In this document: positions 9,272 to 20,500 of the stretch, one piece after another
Numbering within the stretch: position 1 is the stretch's first letter
Layout: each line of letters starts with the position of its first letter
NCBI GenBank assembly: GCA_958296125.1
Contig: OY282444.1
Location: forward strand, 248,001-312,000
Direction: 5' to 3'
DNA: 64,000 nt
Origin: an uncultured Poribacteria bacterium
Lineage (GTDB): Bacteria > Poribacteria > WGA-4E > PCPOR2b
Program-made: the position numbers and the translations under genes
The notes under the pieces: model-generated
The model's database searches: none
Told to the model about the DNA's origin: nothing
Seen by the model: only the letters and a program-made list of their open reading frames with translations

Positions 9272-11140
9272 TTAGCGGTGCGCCGGCAAATATAAAATCA
9301 CAAGTGTTTCATCGACAGCGTTCACAGGGTGATCCATTGACATCGGTAATAGAGGGATTTGCGTCCAACCGACAAGTTTTGGCACCGTCTCTCGCACTAG
9401 ATAGCGCAGGACGACCTCGCCAATCAATACCCTCACAAATGCCTTTCGTGCACCGACTAGTGCTTGAGAGAGTGGAGACCTATTATATCTTTTGGGGTTT
9501 TCCTTTATCTCGACAACCGTTGCGGGCGGAATCGCGCCGATGTAGGTGTATTTCCCCTGATCGATGAGCCACGCGTTTTCCAGCGTATAAGGGAGTTGAT
9601 GTTCAATCTTATCTGTCATCCGCCCCTTCCCCATCGAGTGCACCGGGAAATCGATAAAAGCCTCCGCAAAGTAGGCTCGCGTGACCCACGGATCTAACGC
9701 CGCTTGACGCAGAGTCGAAAGGTCTTTCGCCCCTTCAGGCTCGATCAGTTGCAACGGGGGGGTGGCAATTGCCGTCAAAGGTCTAATGAGCCTCCCTGCT
9801 TGAAACTCGATTGGCGTTTTAACGCTCGCTGAAGCGATAATCCCGATATAGGTTTGTAAGTGAGCGCGGTTCGTTGAAGGGTAAACGGATAAAATCGAAA
9901 AACGATTCACAGAGACCGGACTCGGGACAAAGCGTCGTGGCAGAACGATACCGCATGAGAAAAGTAGCGTCAGCGTGATTCCTCCAACCCAATATAAACG
10001 GGGTTTACCTTTTCCTCCCCACCACATCAGGGCACCGAAACTCAACACGTACACAATTAAGAAAACGAGCAGTAACCGAATCAGCGGGGCTTTTGACGAA
10101 GGAACGGCTGCCAAGATTGTTTGAATCTTTTCGTCGTGCCTGCGATCGGCTTCGTATTGTGCTTCCGCGTGGCGTGGTGTTCGGCTCTCCGCTCCGAGCA
10201 GCCACTTCCAAAATGTCTCCGCCCCCGGTGAATCAGAAAAGGGGGGTGCATTGTAATCAAACCCCAGACTAATAATCTGCCCGCCCCCCAAGAATCTTTT
10301 AGCGATATAGATTTGCTTCTCCTCGCCAAGGAGTGTAACCATCCCGGGCTTGGGCTTAAATTCAATTAGGTCGAAGGGTAAATCGGCTGCAAACCCGAAA
10401 TGCCGCATCGATTCGGGGGTCCGGGGTTCCCTTCGTAAGCTGACCAAACCCACCGGCAAAAACGTCTCCAGAAAACTCCCACGCAGCCAGCGTAGATCTG
10501 CACCGCCCGACACGAGTAAGGTGCCCCCGCGTTGAATCCAATCGAGTAACGCCCGTTGTTGTCGCTTAGAAATACGACGCTCAGCTAAGGAAACCCCACG
10601 AATCACAAAAAAATCAACCGAATCGTATCCTTTCCAATGGACGGGTAACCCCTTAAAGTCAGTATAGGCAACAAAGGCGTGTCCTTTTTCTTTATCGTCA
10701 ATCTGCTTTCCGTCCCAGCGGCTCAACAGATCGCGGCTTGGTGTCAGCGCAAGGATAACGAGGTCAGTCAACGGCTTGGGGAGTTCCGGCGTGAGTTCTT
10801 GAGGGATTCGGACTTGCTGAGTGTCGCTAACAAGCTTGATGCTCAGTTGGGTCGAAATTCCCGGCAGGAAAATATGAATCACACGCCGTTGACGGTCGGT
10901 CCGCGTGAGGGAGAGGGGGATAGCATACGTTTGGATCAGCTCGCCCGAAAAGATGTTGCGGACTTCAACGTTAATCTCGCCATTGAAAGCCTCATTATGG
11001 CTCGTGACAACAACCTGTAGCGGTGCCCATCGCTCCCGTTTATAAACCCGATCGAACCCCAGCTCGACAGATTCAAACTCGATGGCTGCAAAAGCGGAAG
11101 AAACAGATAAGATAAAAAATAGAGCAATCATTCGGCACAT
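9272..11140 (-). CDS. Secreted/membrane protein of unknown function
   Basis: The 622-residue protein has a signal peptide (MIALFFILSVSSAFA) and a beta-rich N-terminal domain (about 17-130). A Rossmann-like region follows (about 130-340, with DWIQRGGTLLVSGGADLRWL and VDFFVIRGV), resembling class I glutamine-amidotransferase-like domains of membrane-associated DUF4350-type proteins. Two transmembrane helices come next (LIRLLLVFLIVYVLSFGALMW and the following segment), then a C-terminal soluble region. I do not recognise a named family. It lies 28 bases upstream of rtcB and 24 bases downstream of trpC on the same strand, so probably one transcript. A start at the second ATG (11131) is equally possible. 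Confidence 0.7.
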   Translation of the reverse strand: MCRMIALFFILSVSSAFAAIEFESVELGFDRVYKRERWAPLQVVVTSHNEAFNGEINVEVRNIFSGELIQTYAIPLSLTRTDRQRRVIHIFLPGISTQLSIKLVSDTQQVRIPQELTPELPKPLTDLVILALTPSRDLLSRWDGKQIDDKEKGHAFVAYTDFKGLPVHWKGYDSVDFFVIRGVSLAERRISKRQQRALLDWIQRGGTLLVSGGADLRWLRGSFLETFLPVGLVSLRREPRTPESMRHFGFAADLPFDLIEFKPKPGMVTLLGEEKQIYIAKRFLGGGQIISLGFDYNAPPFSDSPGAETFWKWLLGAESRTPRHAEAQYEADRRHDEKIQTILAAVPSSKAPLIRLLLVFLIVYVLSFGALMWWGGKGKPRLYWVGGITLTLLFSCGIVLPRRFVPSPVSVNRFSILSVYPSTNRAHLQTYIGIIASASVKTPIEFQAGRLIRPLTAIATPPLQLIEPEGAKDLSTLRQAALDPWVTRAYFAEAFIDFPVHSMGKGRMTDKIEHQLPYTLENAWLIDQGKYTYIGAIPPATVVEIKENPKRYNRSPLSQALVGARKAFVRVLIGEVVLRYLVRETVPKLVGWTQIPLLPMSMDHPVNAVDETLVILYLPAHR

Positions 11141-11164
11141 TGATAAGCTTCCGAACTAACAAAT

Positions 11165-11950
11165 TCAATCCGATTCATTTCCGAGCAGCTCTCTCACCTT
11201 ATCCCCGATATTTGGACTCCGCATCAACGACTCTCCCACTAGAATCGCGTTGATTCCTGCTGCTTTGAGTTTCACCACGTCCTTGTGTGTATTGATGCCG
11301 CTTTCGCTGACGACAATTTTATCGGTTGGGATGGCGGCTCTCAAGTAGAAGGTGGTGGCGATGTCTGTGTGGAAGGTTTTCAGGTCTCGGTTATTGATGC
11401 CAACAATTTCCGCCCCCCCCGTCAACGCCAATTCCAATTCCTCCTCGGTATGGACTTCGACGAGGCTTGCGAGCCCCAAGCTCTGCGCGATTTCGGTAAA
11501 TTCACGCAGCTGCACCAACGTCAAGATCGAGACGATGAGCAGAACCGCGTCCGCACCTGCGAGTCGGGCTTGATAGATATGATATGGGTCGATGGTGAAG
11601 TCTTTTCGCAATAGGGGGATTGGCACCGCTTCTCGGATAGTGCTCAGATAGGCGAGCTCACCGGCGAAAAATTCTCGATCCGTCAGCACAGAGATCGCCG
11701 CTGCACCGTTTGCCGCATAGGTTCGAGCGATTCCAACCGGATCGAAATCCGCACGGATAATCCCTTTGCTTGGGGATTTTTTCTTGACTTCGGCGATGAG
11801 CTGGACGCAATTCGGGGCACATAGCGCAGCGCGAAAATCTCGCGGCGGCGGCAGGTCTTGAATCTTGCGTTTCAGCGTATCTAATGGCACCCGCTGTTTG
11901 TCAGCCTCCAACTCTATCCGTTTGTGGGCAACAATGGTATCTAAGATCAA
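11165..11950 (-). CDS. trpC: Indole-3-glycerol phosphate synthase
   Basis: TrpC closes the indole ring of indole-3-glycerol phosphate in tryptophan synthesis. The 261-residue TIM barrel is of normal length. Diagnostic segments are LIAEVKKKSPSKG (catalytic Lys), LLRKDFTIDPY, LVEVHTEEEL, VGINNRDLKTF and VSESGI. The start codon is TTG: ttg atc tta gat at 11950-11939, with AGGAG six bases upstream and no ATG nearby. It stands apart from other trp genes. A strong promoter lies upstream. Confidence 0.95.
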   Translation of the reverse strand: MILDTIVAHKRIELEADKQRVPLDTLKRKIQDLPPPRDFRAALCAPNCVQLIAEVKKKSPSKGIIRADFDPVGIARTYAANGAAAISVLTDREFFAGELAYLSTIREAVPIPLLRKDFTIDPYHIYQARLAGADAVLLIVSILTLVQLREFTEIAQSLGLASLVEVHTEEELELALTGGAEIVGINNRDLKTFHTDIATTFYLRAAIPTDKIVVSESGINTHKDVVKLKAAGINAILVGESLMRSPNIGDKVRELLGNESD

Positions 11951-12012
11951 AGGGGGCTCCTATCCTCCAGACGAAGTTGAGCTATTCACAAATTTTACGT
12001 TTCACAGATTGG

Positions 12013-12041
12013 ATTATATCACGTTTTATTTTCTCGGTCAA
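12013..12041 (-). promoter_or_regulatory. Promoter of trpC transcript
   Basis: On the minus strand TTGACC (12041-12036), a 17-base spacer and a perfect TATAAT (12018-12013) lie about 60 bases upstream of the trpC start. This is a near-consensus housekeeping promoter for trpC and probably the two genes behind it. Confidence 0.75.
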
Positions 12042-12082
12042 CGAAGGATTTGATCCGTTTATATGATATACTACTATAGTCC

Positions 12083-12333
12083 AAGTTGCTAGATAGCCCG
12101 TTGGTCGAGTGATTTTCTCGATATATCGTGGATCAACCCAATGCGATACATGTCGCCCCGCTGGGGCTATGTTGGTTCATTAGTGTAATTAATTTTTGAA
12201 CGCATGGGCTCTTGAGGTTACGGCATATTGCTTTGAATCCCTGGCCTGCCTGCCCCGTTCGCGGGGCCCTCGGCACGGGGTCTCGGCGCGGACCCGATCC
12301 ATCGGGATAGTGTATGCCTACTACTAGCAACTT
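12083..12333. repeat. Intergenic inverted-repeat element, possible MITE remnant
   Basis: The 436-base gap between trpC and the propeller gene holds no supportable gene. Within it, AAGTTGCTAG (12083-12092) recurs as its exact complement CTAGCAACTT (12324-12333), bounding 251 bp. Inside are GC-rich palindromes, including TGTCGCCCCGCTGGGGCT and a CGTTCGCGGGG / GTCTCGGC motif that recurs at 27.9 kb. No clear target-site duplication is seen, so it may be a decayed miniature element or just a cluster of intergenic repeats. Confidence 0.4.
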
Positions 12334-12386
12334 ACGCTACCATACCATATAAATGGACTTACCCCTTGAAGTCGGAAGGATAAACA

Positions 12387-14276
12387 ATGATCAGGAATAT
12401 ACTGTTGCATACCAGACGCGCTTTAGGGTTCGCGATACTGTTATCCAGCCTAGCAATCAACGCCTTTGCGATAGAGAAAACTTGGACGCTTGTTCGTGAA
12501 TCGCAATGGCAAGCGGGGTTTTTCGATATCCACTTTGTCTCTCAACAGGCTGGGTGGATCGTCGGGTCAGATGCAACCCTTCTACGCACCAGCGATGGCG
12601 GGAAAACTTGGGAATCACCGAGCAAACCGCTTCCATTCAAGATAGATTTCCACAAAGTGCAGTTCCTCAGTCCCCAAATCGGATGGATTGTCGGCGAGGA
12701 AGGGGCTGTGTTGAAGACGACCGATAATGGAGAAACGTGGACGGTACTGAACACCGGCACGCGTCGGGTATTGTCCGCCGTTTTTTTTGTGGATTCCCAA
12801 CACGGTTGGGCTGGCGGCGATGGTGGGCTTATCATTCATACTACAGATGGTGGTGACACTTGGGTCAGACAGAATACCCCAACGAATAATGCGATCCAAG
12901 ATTTTCACTTTACCAGTCAAAAGGTCGGTTGGGCCGCAGGACATGGCGGAACAGTTGTCCATACGACGGACAGTGGACAGACTTGGAAGAGCCAAAAAAT
13001 CAGCAGCGCAGCCGGCATTAGTTCAATCTGTATGCTCGATAACCGAGAAGGGTGGGCAGCCGGCGGCAACGGCGCGCTGATTTATACCACTGATGGCGGT
13101 GCAACGTGGGAAACCCAGAAAAGCAATGTTCCCAATTCCAACGGTATGCCCGAACCCATTTGGAGTATTCATTTTATTGACACCAATCACGGACTCGCAG
13201 CCGCAGAGTTCGGCGTGATTCTGAGGACAACTGATGGCGGCGCAAACTGGGCACCGCTTGAACCAAGACCCGTCCCCAGCCGTCTGAACGCGATCCAACT
13301 GGTCAGTTCGCAAGAGGCGTGGGCGGTCGGCAACTTTGCAACCCTCCTGCACAGTCAAGATGGTGGGGCATCGTGGGAGGTGGTCTCAATCAATAGCCAC
13401 TTGACGACCGTCCACTTTCTCGATGACAAAACGGGATGGGCGGTTGGTCTATCCGGAATGGCACTTGCCACCCGTGATGGCGGAGCGACATGGGAACAAC
13501 AGCATACTGGGAATGTTTTTGAACTGTTCGGCATCGGTTTTGTTGATGCGATGCAAGGCTATATCGTTGGCAGTAACGCAACCCTGATCGAGACAGGGAA
13601 CGGTGGCGGAACGTGGCAAGGCATTAGTATGGAGGCAGAGGACGGTCAGATCCAACGTCTCCAATTTGACGAGGCGATTCGATGGAAGCGCGCTGTTGGT
13701 TTTTATGACCTCCACTTTTCAACACCTCAACACGGATGGGGTGTTGGCGAACTCGGCAAAATTCTACGCACAAAAGATGGCGGCCGTACATGGCAAAGCC
13801 AAGATTCCGGGAATTTGACCGCTAGTTACAGCAACCTGAACGGTGTCTATTTTGTTGATGCGAATGTGGGGTGGATCGTTGGTGAAGCAGGGCTAATTAT
13901 CAAAACCGATGACAGCGGGGAGACGTGGACTGTTCAGCAGGCGGAGCCTAATGAGTTACGGGCAGTTTTCGCCCTCAACCCCCAAATCGCGTGGATCGCT
14001 GGGGATGACGGTTCCATTTACGCGACGAAAGATGGCGGGGAGACGTGGATCCGACAAATCACACCGACGGGCGAAAAGTTAAATGGCGTTTACTTCGTCA
14101 CTAATAAAGAGGGTTGGGCTGTCGGAGAAAACGGAATGCTCCTCAATACCAAAGATGGTGGTGTGACATGGCTTGTTCAGCAAAGCCCGACCTCAAACGG
14201 CTTAACCGATATCACCCGGTCGCCGGATGGCGTTCTCTGGGTCGTCGGTGAATGGGGAACCGTCCTGAAATATTAG
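12387..14276 (+). CDS. Secreted Ycf48-like beta-propeller protein (14 repeats)
   Basis: After a signal peptide (residues 1-28, hydrophobic LGFAILLSSLAINAFA) the 629 residues consist of repeats of the form GWxVGxxGxxLxTxDGGxTW. I count 13 complete copies plus a final partial one (LWVVGEWGTVLKY). This is the Ycf48/BNR-Asp-box pattern of photosystem II assembly factor-like and sortilin-like propellers. Fourteen blades would fit two seven-bladed propellers in tandem. No photosynthesis genes are nearby, so the name is structural only; such secreted proteins in non-phototrophs have unknown ligands. ATG is preceded by GGAAGGAT. Confidence 0.85.
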   Translation: MIRNILLHTRRALGFAILLSSLAINAFAIEKTWTLVRESQWQAGFFDIHFVSQQAGWIVGSDATLLRTSDGGKTWESPSKPLPFKIDFHKVQFLSPQIGWIVGEEGAVLKTTDNGETWTVLNTGTRRVLSAVFFVDSQHGWAGGDGGLIIHTTDGGDTWVRQNTPTNNAIQDFHFTSQKVGWAAGHGGTVVHTTDSGQTWKSQKISSAAGISSICMLDNREGWAAGGNGALIYTTDGGATWETQKSNVPNSNGMPEPIWSIHFIDTNHGLAAAEFGVILRTTDGGANWAPLEPRPVPSRLNAIQLVSSQEAWAVGNFATLLHSQDGGASWEVVSINSHLTTVHFLDDKTGWAVGLSGMALATRDGGATWEQQHTGNVFELFGIGFVDAMQGYIVGSNATLIETGNGGGTWQGISMEAEDGQIQRLQFDEAIRWKRAVGFYDLHFSTPQHGWGVGELGKILRTKDGGRTWQSQDSGNLTASYSNLNGVYFVDANVGWIVGEAGLIIKTDDSGETWTVQQAEPNELRAVFALNPQIAWIAGDDGSIYATKDGGETWIRQITPTGEKLNGVYFVTNKEGWAVGENGMLLNTKDGGVTWLVQQSPTSNGLTDITRSPDGVLWVVGEWGTVLKY

Positions 14277-14375
14277 CCAGTGCAAGTCTTACTGGAAGGA
14301 TACCATTTATCAATGAGGGAAGTCGGGGCCGCAGATCGGCATTCCCTACGATACCTAAATTTGAACGAGAGGGTT

Positions 14376-14400
14376 GGGAATCGGAATTCCCTCCCACAGA
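14376..14400 (-). repeat. Dispersed 25-bp repeat, copy A
   Basis: Read on the minus strand this begins TCTGTGGGAGGGA and ends ATTCCC. A second copy at 21794-21818 on the plus strand matches at 22 of 25 positions. The two copies lie on either side of the giant surface-protein gene in opposite orientation. Confidence 0.5.
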
Positions 14401-14443
14401 CAAAGCAGCATGAATGTCCATCAATGGGGGTCATCATTTGCAC

Positions 14444-14488
14444 AAAAAAAAAGCTGCTAAATGCCTCGTCGTGAAGCATTTAGCAGCT
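14444..14488 (-). terminator. Rho-independent terminator of the giant surface-protein gene
   Basis: A perfect 13-bp stem (14476-14488 with 14452-14464, AGCTGCTAAATGC) and an 11-base loop are followed on the minus strand by a run of eight or nine T. It lies 18 bases after the stop codon of the 2271-residue gene. Confidence 0.93.
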
Positions 14489-14505
14489 ATGGTGCTGAGG
14501 TTAGT

Positions 14506-17500
14506 TTACTTTAGAATCAGCATCTTACGGGTAGCAGAGAAGTCACCGGCACTAAGGCTATAGAAATAAATGCCACTGGCGACCTGTTCCCCGAATCGGT
14601 TTCTGCCATCCCAGTAGATAGCTTTGGCTCTCGACTCATAAACCGCTGCGGTTTGATGGCCGAGATCAAGGGTCCTCACGACCCGCCCGGTAGAATCGTA
14701 GAGGGTCAACGTAACGTCGGCATCTTCTGCCAGACGATACGGAATCCACGTTTCAGGGTTGAACGGATTTGGATAGTTCCGAAGCAGTTCGGTCTCTGCC
14801 GGAATCTCATAAGCGATGAGGTCTTCCACCTCAAGGATACCGCGCTTCACATCATCTGCTGTAACGATGTGGCGCACCGGTTTGACCCCAATCAACAGAT
14901 CTGGTGAATCAACGGAAATCTCAATGACATCACCGACCCGTGCGGCATGAGCGTCATTAAGATCAACAAAGGTCATATTGTATCCGACTGCTGCCATTTC
15001 ATCGGAGGTGATCCGACTGAGTGAAGATTTTGTTGATAGGTTCTTCACCTTGACGCGGAATCCTTCCTTTGCGAGGCCGGTAACTTCGTCAACAACAGCC
15101 CCGCGGACATCAAGGACCGGGGTTTGACCGTCAACCTTGTATCCAGCGAGCGCAATGGGTGCAGCCCCCGCCATCGTGTTGTTAGTCCACCCGTCCCCGG
15201 TGAGCGTTGCAGAAGCATCAGCAGTTGCCGTTATGAGATATGCTGCATCCCCCATGACGGCCCCGTCACCGGGGTCCCCGGCTTGGCTGATAGCTTGGAA
15301 GTTGCCGTCGATTGAAACAATGATGTTTGCGACACTCCCCCCGAACAGCGTTATGATGTCGCTGATATTGGTTACGCTTGCATCGTTGAGGGGCAGACCG
15401 ACGAGGCTCTGTCCCGCACTGAGGTTAATGGTGCCATCGTCCCACGCATCGCCGGTGAAGGTGAGCGTCGTGTCAGCGGTCATCGAAAGGACAATCCCCA
15501 GGTCAGCGGTTATCGGCACGGCATCGCTGCGGCTATTCCACGAATTGCCATCATAGATGGTGGCGAGCGTGGCAGCATCGCCAAGCATCGCGCGGAGATC
15601 GGCCACGGTGTCGAGGCCTTCAACCTTGAGTGGCACGTGGAACAAGCTGACCCCTGACGGTATCATCGAAGTATATTCGAGGCTGTTTTGTAACATAACC
15701 ATCGCAGCGGCCATGCCACTGTTACCGGCGGCATCCATCGCGGTTACTGTGATGGTTTGCATACCGTTCATCGCTTCATTATCTGCACTGATGGTCACTT
15801 CAGCACTGTAAGCATCCTCTGCCATAGTCAGTGCGACTGTCGTTTGCGTTGAATCCAGCATTGAGACATCCGCCATCACCGAAGCAATCGCTCCAGCATC
15901 TGTAACCGTAGCACTAATCGTCACCATCTCCCCGTTTGAAACGGTATCAGGCGATGCGGTCACTGTTACCGCCGGTGCCATCGTGTCAACGGTCAACATC
16001 CCCGCAGACAAGCTCGAACCTGTTTCCGTGAGCGTAACCGTGACCTCATGGACTCCATCGTGTAGGTCCGCAACGGCTGTATAGCTGCCGGTATAGGTCC
16101 CCGCCGTTGCCTCGGTCATTGCGGCCCCAGTCACAATCGAACCGATTGAGAAGGTTAGCATCTGATTCGCGGTGCCGGTGGCGGTGACCGTTACGCTATC
16201 CCCCGTCTTCGCCATAGTTGTATCAATCGAAGCGGTTAAAAGGGTTATCATATCGGTCGTGACTGTCACCTCATGCGCTGCCGGTGTTAGGTTCGGCGCG
16301 GTCGCGGTGACCGTCGCTGCCCCAACCGTCGAATCCATGTAGTAAACCATCGCTGCAACATCACCGGTAGGGATAGTTACAGTGATGGTTTCAGTCCCCG
16401 TCGCCTCAGCCCTCTCAGCGAAAATGCCGGCTGAGGTTGAGGTTAGGGTAACATCAACATCGGTTCCCAGCGCGGTCTCATTGCCATCAGCATCTTGCAG
16501 CCCAACCGTGATCGCTAGCGGCATCGCCCCGGCATCGGCGGAAACGGCACCGGCACTGCTCAACGAAAGCTGGCTCGGGGTGGAGTCTTGGACTCTGACC
16601 TGAACGTCAACTGCAATCGGCCGACCATCAAACAGTATCTTGAACGGCGTAACTTCACGGGCAGTCGGTGCATCGGCATTCTCATAGGTGAAGAGTATCT
16701 CATCACCCGCTTCCACCTCAAGCCCGCCCAACTTCACGCGGGCAACCATATCCCGGCCGACAGGGTCCAATTTTTCCACACTCACCGTCGTCGAGGCACC
16801 CTTATGCCTATGCACCACGGTGTAGGTCCCCTTGTCCTCCTCTGAAGTGGCAGCACTGTTGGGGGCTGTCCACGGCGCAGGAACTTGAACTCGGAACTCA
16901 CGGGGCGCGTCGATGATGCCGACAGCGGTGTAGGTAAACGTCAGGTCCACCCCTGTTGCACCCGCTTGGACAATCCGCGGTGTAACGGTCCCTGAACCGG
17001 AGCCCGGTCTCGACTCTCCAACATCAACGGTGAGCATTGTCGCGTCGCCGGAGACATCAACAAACGAATCGGCTGCGTCACCGCCGTGAACCGCAACGGC
17101 AAATTTAACACCGGTCCCTGCGGCAGGCTGCACATCACCGGTATAGACAAACGTCACGGTCCCGTTGGCACTCAAATTCACACCCTCAACGATGACCATT
17201 TGACCGTCAAAGGTGGGTGAAAACGCAGGTGTTACCGTTACCGTCTCCGCACTCGGCGCAGACCAACCAGCGGGGATGGTCAACCGAACCTTGCCCCCAA
17301 TCATTTGACCCGCCGCAGTGTAGGTAACGGTCAGCTCACGATCGGTATCGCCGGTATGGAGTGCCGCATCGCCATCGGTTATGGCAAGGACTGCTTTACC
17401 TTTCCCACTCGCCTGTGGGTTGACCGTTATTGTCGGTTGCGTGCGTAGTGGGGCCAGGTTGCCACCTTGATGCCCCCGAACCGCAACCCGAAACGCATCG

Positions 17501-20500
17501 GTGCCCGTCGTAGCGGAAGCAACGGCACGCCCGGTGCCGGTCGCCCCGTAGGTGATTCGGATGGTATTGGTTTTGTCAAGCGAGAAGATAGGCACCGTGA
17601 CAGAGAACTTATCATCGTCCGCGGCAGAACCCAACCCAACGCCTTCCACTTCGGTATACCCCGGCTCGCCCACCTCTTCAACTTGTGGTTTACTCCAGCT
17701 CGATGGCACGGTAATTTTCAATGCCCCATCTTCAATGGTCTGGCTCGGGGTGTAGGTAAACTCCAATTTCACATCGTCCGCAGCCGCACGGACCGTTTCC
17801 GTATCAACTGCCACGGTGCCGGTGCCGTCCAATGCACCGGTCACTTTGATTTGTAAGATACCGGGCTTATCTTTATAAATCTTCCCTGTCTTGTCAGGGT
17901 TTCTTATCTTCTCCCGGTCCTTGTGCTCCAATTCACTGGTAATGAGGGCGAAAACGCCGTCCCCGTCCCCATCGGATTTAATCTTGAAATCGGCGGTCCC
18001 AACAACGTCCTGAACCTCCGCACCGACATCGGCACCGGTCCCACCACCGTAGATAAATCGGAAACTTCCACCTTTGGCGAGCTTATCGATCGTCGCGATC
18101 ACAAGGTTGCTGCCGATTTCCAATGAGGAGACCCCTGAACCGCGCGTCGTTATGTAATTCCGCTTTTGAGGGTCATTCTGCATTGAACCCCAACCCGATG
18201 GAAGCTCGAGGCTCACCGCGCCCCCGTCCATCGTGCCTGCCGCTGTGAACGTTACCTCTAGTGCCCGATGACTACTACCCGCCTCTATTGAGGCCGGCGA
18301 TAGCACCGCAACACCCTGCCCGTCAATGATATTGCCCAGCGTCACCGTGACCGTCCCGGCCGTCCGGGTGCTCCCACCCGAGGCGGTTCTAAAACTACCG
18401 GTCACTTCGACATCAGCGGCGACATGATGTAACACCGCCGCCTTACCATCATCACCTGTGCTCCCATACGTAATTATGACGGAATCACCGACATTCAGCT
18501 GCCCAATCGCAACGCTAACTGTGCGACCGGAAACGGTGATCTGATCGTTACCAATAGCAGCGACCCCCCCGCTTGTTTTGGCATTGCCACTGACTGCCAC
18601 CCGGCCCGCTGTCTTTTTGGACTTCGTCGGCGCACTGCCCAACCCGGCCGGGATGGTCAACCGAACCAAGCCACCCCTTATCGGTGTCGATTCCGCTGTA
18701 AACTTGAAATCGATCGTGGCCTCACTGCCGGCGGAGAACGTGTCGGCCCCATCGATTGCAAATGTTATCGCATCCGCTGAGGTCTTCACAACCGAGAGAA
18801 TCGGTATCTCATTCACATCTGTGGTGGTCGGATCGTCCTGAATTGCATCTGTCTGACCTCCAACCGTCACAGCCCAGGGATACTCGCCCGCATCGGCTAC
18901 GATGTTGACCCTGCGGATTCTCGCCGTCACCGTTTTCCCTTTCTTAACGCTGATACTTGTCCAAGTCAGCTTATCCGCTTCTACCGTTAAACTATCTGAC
19001 TCCGAACCGGTAACATACCCGTAGGCAGCAGAGTTATCATCCTGGAGTATCTGATCGGCACTGGCATCTATGACAAGCCCCCTCGGCTCTATCTCTATCG
19101 TTGTGTTGGTAAGATCGGTATACGCGGTATACGTTACGGTGATATCCCGACGCTGCGAACCCGCCTCCACCGAAACCGGCGACAGATCCACCTTACCAGA
19201 ACCGCCGACAGCAATCCACTCCCCGCCACTCACCTTCGCAGCGGTGGTCTCAGATTTGATAAGCGTCGTCTCAACATCAGCGGCGACACCGCGCGGGACA
19301 GTGGTCGACGCGGTAATAGCCGCATCAGCACTACTCCCAATCCCGGCATCGCGAGTATAGGAAACGATAATTTGCTGACCCACATCAAGCGTGGTAATCG
19401 GGATCGTTAGCCTATCAGCGGTCTCAGGATCATCGGCAGTAGCATCCTCACCCTCATCAACACTCACGGTGCCAACGGTTCCCCCGCCCCTAGTTCTCAC
19501 CGTGAAATCACTACCGTCAGCCGCGAGGGTATCCTTTGGGCCTAAATGGGCCTCTCCTGAGTCTCCCCCGGGTGGAAAGGATAACACTAGCTCACCCCCA
19601 TACATCGGCCCAGGGGCTGTAAAGGTGAGCGTGAATCGGGTCTTTTCCTCGCCTGGAAATACCCGACCCGGTGTGATTTTAAGCTCTCTTGTGAGGGGGT
19701 CACGGGTATCAGCGGTTGTAGCAACCGGACCATCTCCTATGATATTGCCAACCCTGACTACTGGTTGAGCCGATAACAGACTCAGCACACGGTCCCTGGG
19801 AGCCTCACTGCATTGGAATTGATAGCCAAAATACATGACATCATCGTCCTCATCGGCCTCGGTAGCCCGATCGTCCTTGCTAGGCAGACTCCTAGGGATA
19901 GCGGCAGTCACATCACCCAATCGGATGATGAGTTCCTTATCAACATCCCTCTGGGCCCAATCTGAACCGAGGGTGACGGTTATCCGCTGGTCCACTGTAA
20001 ATTCTACCTTTGTCACGCTGTCACTGCTGTCGGTGAGGTTAATGGTGACATCGCCATCTTCATCCGTTGCGTATATCACGGTCCCATCATCATCCTCAAC
20101 GGATAGGAACTTGTTAGAAACCTTCCAACCGCTTGGTATCGCAATCCGAAACCGACCGCCAGCCATGTTTTCAATCCGGGGCAGGTAGGAAAATTTCAGA
20201 ACATTGCGAATACTGCCCGCAGCAAGAGGGGCAATAGGTGCAGTCGCACTATCAGTGGCAATCGCCGGGGGCACCGTGTCGGGCAAGGCGCGGTAACCCC
20301 AACCTACGTTTACTCGGCCTGACAGACCGGCTCTGACGGTTAGATAAAAGCTGGCATCGGAGGGGGTGCCTATTTGTCTGTTTCTTTCAATATTTTGATC
20401 GGGTGTTTCAGTAGCAAGCTTTCCGCGCCATCCGTGTGTTCCGTATACGGGTGCACGGTTCCGAGGGTTAAATATCGTATTCGTCGGGGTGTTTCCGTAG

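Noticed and set aside
12133-12330. 65-residue minus-strand ORF
   Set aside because: It consists of GC-rich palindromic repeat sequence that recurs in other intergenic regions.
19391-19768. Long plus-strand ORFs within the giant gene
   Set aside because: They are shadows of the biased codon usage of the giant gene, with Ser/Val/Pro-rich translations and no start signals.
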